Below are positions 19,282 to 20,612 of a DNA stretch of 20,612 nucleotides, in pieces (within the stretch, counting starts at the first letter, position 1; each line of letters begins with the position of its first letter). This DNA comes from Nitrososphaerota archaeon (lineage in GTDB: Archaea > Thermoproteota > Nitrososphaeria > Nitrososphaerales > CADDZS01): NCBI GenBank assembly GCA_013288145.1, contig JABDCJ010000047.1, positions 1-20,612 on the forward strand, given 5' to 3'. Both the position numbers and the translations under genes were made by a program. Below the pieces are notes generated by a model. The model was given only the letters and a program-made list of their open reading frames with translations. It was not told the origin of the DNA and made no database searches.

Positions 19282-20612
19282 TTGCCTTCAACTAAGAAAT
19301 CCAAAGATTCCTCGAAACTAGCCCTAAATTATTCTCGCTACTACCAAGGTAAAATGCAGACGATTCCGAAAGTTCCAGTGACAAGCCTCGACGACTTTTC
19401 CATCTGGTACACTCCAGGGGTTGCAGCAGTGAGCCTGGCAGTTGCGAAGGATCCCGATTTGTCTTTTGAGTACACAAATAGATGGAATATGCTCTGCATT
19501 CTGACCGACGGATCAAGAGTGCTTGGACTGGGGGATATCGGTCCTGAAGGAAGCCTGCCGGTTATGGAAGGTAAAGCGTTGATTTACAAGTACCTTGGCG
19601 GGGTCGATGCCGTTCCTATTCCAATCAATGCTCACGAGCCTGAGAAGATTGTAGAATTCGCAGTAAATATTGAGCCTGCGTTTGGGGCGATCCATCTGGA
19701 GGACATTGCATCGCCGAAATGCTTCCAAATTCTAGATGAGCTGAAAGCGAAGTTGAACATTCCTGTGTGGCACGACGACCAGCAAGGAACTGCCGGCGTC
19801 ATACTTGCAGGCCTCTACAATTCTCTCATATTGACGGGCAGGAAACTCAAGGACTCAAATATTGTTCTGATGGGCGCGGGCGCAGCGAATATTGCTGCGG
19901 CAAGGTTAATGATTTCTGCGGGCGCGAAGCCTGGAAATATTATTCTCGTTGACTCTAAAGGAATTCTTCAACCGGAGCGCGAGGATATGGACAAAATGAT
20001 GCTGCAAAACAAATGGAAGTACGATCTCGCATTGATTACTAATTCTGAAAGACGTGAGGGTGGCATCGATGAGGCGGTCGAAAACGCCGATGCTCTCATA
20101 GCGGCGTCAAAGCCCGGACCGCATGTTCTTTCCAAATCTACATTGAAGAAGATGAACAAGGATTCTATTCTCTTCGCCCTTTCAAATCCAGTGCCAGAGA
20201 TCTGGCCCAAAGAGGCGAAGGAAGCTGGAGTTCGAATCGTTGCAACAGGCAGATCGGATTTTCCGAATCAAGTTAATAACAGTCTAATTTTTCCATCGGT
20301 CATTCGGGGAGTACTTGACGTAAGATCCAAGTCTGTACCGGATGAGGTGATAGTCGCTGCTGCAAAAGAACTTGCAGCATACGCCGAGAGAAATGGTTCA
20401 CTCTCGGACGAGCACATTCTGCCCACTATGATGGATTGGGAAATTTATCCTTTGGTTGCATCCGCGGTAGGTGACACTTGCGTCAAACTGGGAATCTCCA
20501 GGATAAAGCTTTCCAAGGAGCAAATCCGCAGGCGTGCTCAAGACATCATTCAAAAGACCCAAAAAATGATTGATAGTTTGCAAAAATCTAAGTTAATAGA
20601 ACCTACTTCGCA
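19282..20612 (+). CDS. Malic enzyme (malate dehydrogenase, oxaloacetate-decarboxylating), 3' end outside window
   Basis: Oxidative decarboxylation of malate to pyruvate and CO2 with NAD(P)+, linking the TCA cycle to pyruvate and NADPH supply; cytoplasmic. The frame is open for 443 codons to the window edge, close to the full length of short bacterial/archaeal malic enzymes. Motifs: WYTPGVAAV (42-50, catalytic Tyr43), LPVMEGKALIYKYLGG (92-107, catalytic Lys98), HLEDIASPKCF (138-148) and HDDQQGTA (164-171), which give the metal-binding acids. GAGAANIAAA (198-207) is the nucleotide-binding turn, SNPVPEIWP (301-309) follows, then RSDFPNQVNN (324-333). The loop after the nucleotide turn has LVDSKG, whose Asp favours NAD+, though this is weak evidence. 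The start is TTG 19282, because a stop (19276-19278) lies two codons upstream. A promoter-like A-box and competing inverted repeats precede it. It is divergent from the minus-strand pair ending upstream at 19026. Confidence 0.95.
   Translation, partial: MPSTKKSKDSSKLALNYSRYYQGKMQTIPKVPVTSLDDFSIWYTPGVAAVSLAVAKDPDLSFEYTNRWNMLCILTDGSRVLGLGDIGPEGSLPVMEGKALIYKYLGGVDAVPIPINAHEPEKIVEFAVNIEPAFGAIHLEDIASPKCFQILDELKAKLNIPVWHDDQQGTAGVILAGLYNSLILTGRKLKDSNIVLMGAGAANIAAARLMISAGAKPGNIILVDSKGILQPEREDMDKMMLQNKWKYDLALITNSERREGGIDEAVENADALIAASKPGPHVLSKSTLKKMNKDSILFALSNPVPEIWPKEAKEAGVRIVATGRSDFPNQVNNSLIFPSVIRGVLDVRSKSVPDEVIVAAAKELAAYAERNGSLSDEHILPTMMDWEIYPLVASAVGDTCVKLGISRIKLSKEQIRRRAQDIIQKTQKMIDSLQKSKLIEPTS

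Noticed and set aside
1..20612. CRISPR arrays, insertion sequences, tRNA or rRNA genes, prophage
   Set aside because: Looked for on both strands; no regularly spaced repeats, transposase or integrase motifs, terminal repeats or cloverleaf patterns were found.

Overview
The window looks archaeal, most probably Thermoproteota of the Thaumarchaeota/Nitrososphaeria type; this is inferred from gene content, with no rRNA gene to confirm it. Pointers are a full-length Hef (helicase fused to XPF nuclease), an Lrp/AsnC regulator with a RAM domain, AT-rich A-boxes about 26 nt before predicted transcript starts that often fall at or near the start codon, few Shine-Dalgarno sites, frequent TTG starts (8 of 21 genes), a membrane-anchored winged-helix protein and a small roadblock-like protein of a type common in thaumarchaea. 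No ammonia-oxidation genes are seen. A ctaB gene suggests a heme-copper oxidase elsewhere in the genome and hence aerobic respiration.

Layout. 1-455: 3' end of ilvE. 698-3055 (minus): hef, divergent from 3102-4334: tmk and an Lrp/AsnC regulator. 4384-6164: a two-gene unit of an unknown membrane protein with CC and CPTC cysteine motifs, followed by ctaB with an ATGA stop/start overlap. 6331-8529: alpha-glucan phosphorylase. 8545-8772 (minus): small unknown protein. 8825-11119 (minus): DUF354 protein plus family 2 glycosyltransferase. 11211-11489 (minus): two-helix small membrane protein. 11657-14264 (plus): membrane winged-helix regulator, Ser/Thr-rich surface protein, roadblock-like protein and rhomboid protease. 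14304-14864 (minus): ECF S-component-like membrane protein. 15140-17803 (plus): two polytopic GT-C glycosyltransferases (GT87-like and GT39/PMT-like). 17883-18314: unknown protein. 18331-19026 (minus): unknown small protein plus a DCC/DUF393 thiol protein. 19282 to the window end: malic enzyme with a TTG start, running off the edge.

Themes. Several genes handle sugars and the cell surface: GT2, DUF354, GT87, PMT, alpha-glucan phosphorylase and a Ser/Thr-rich membrane protein that could be a glycosylation target. A membrane-bound regulator near a rhomboid protease suggests possible regulated intramembrane proteolysis. I see no CRISPR array, IS element, phage, integrase, tRNA or rRNA. There is no clear new multi-gene defence or mobile system. 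The best candidates for undescribed biology are the cysteine-motif membrane protein coupled to ctaB, the regulator/surface protein/rhomboid cluster, and two mutually exclusive hairpins upstream of the malic enzyme.
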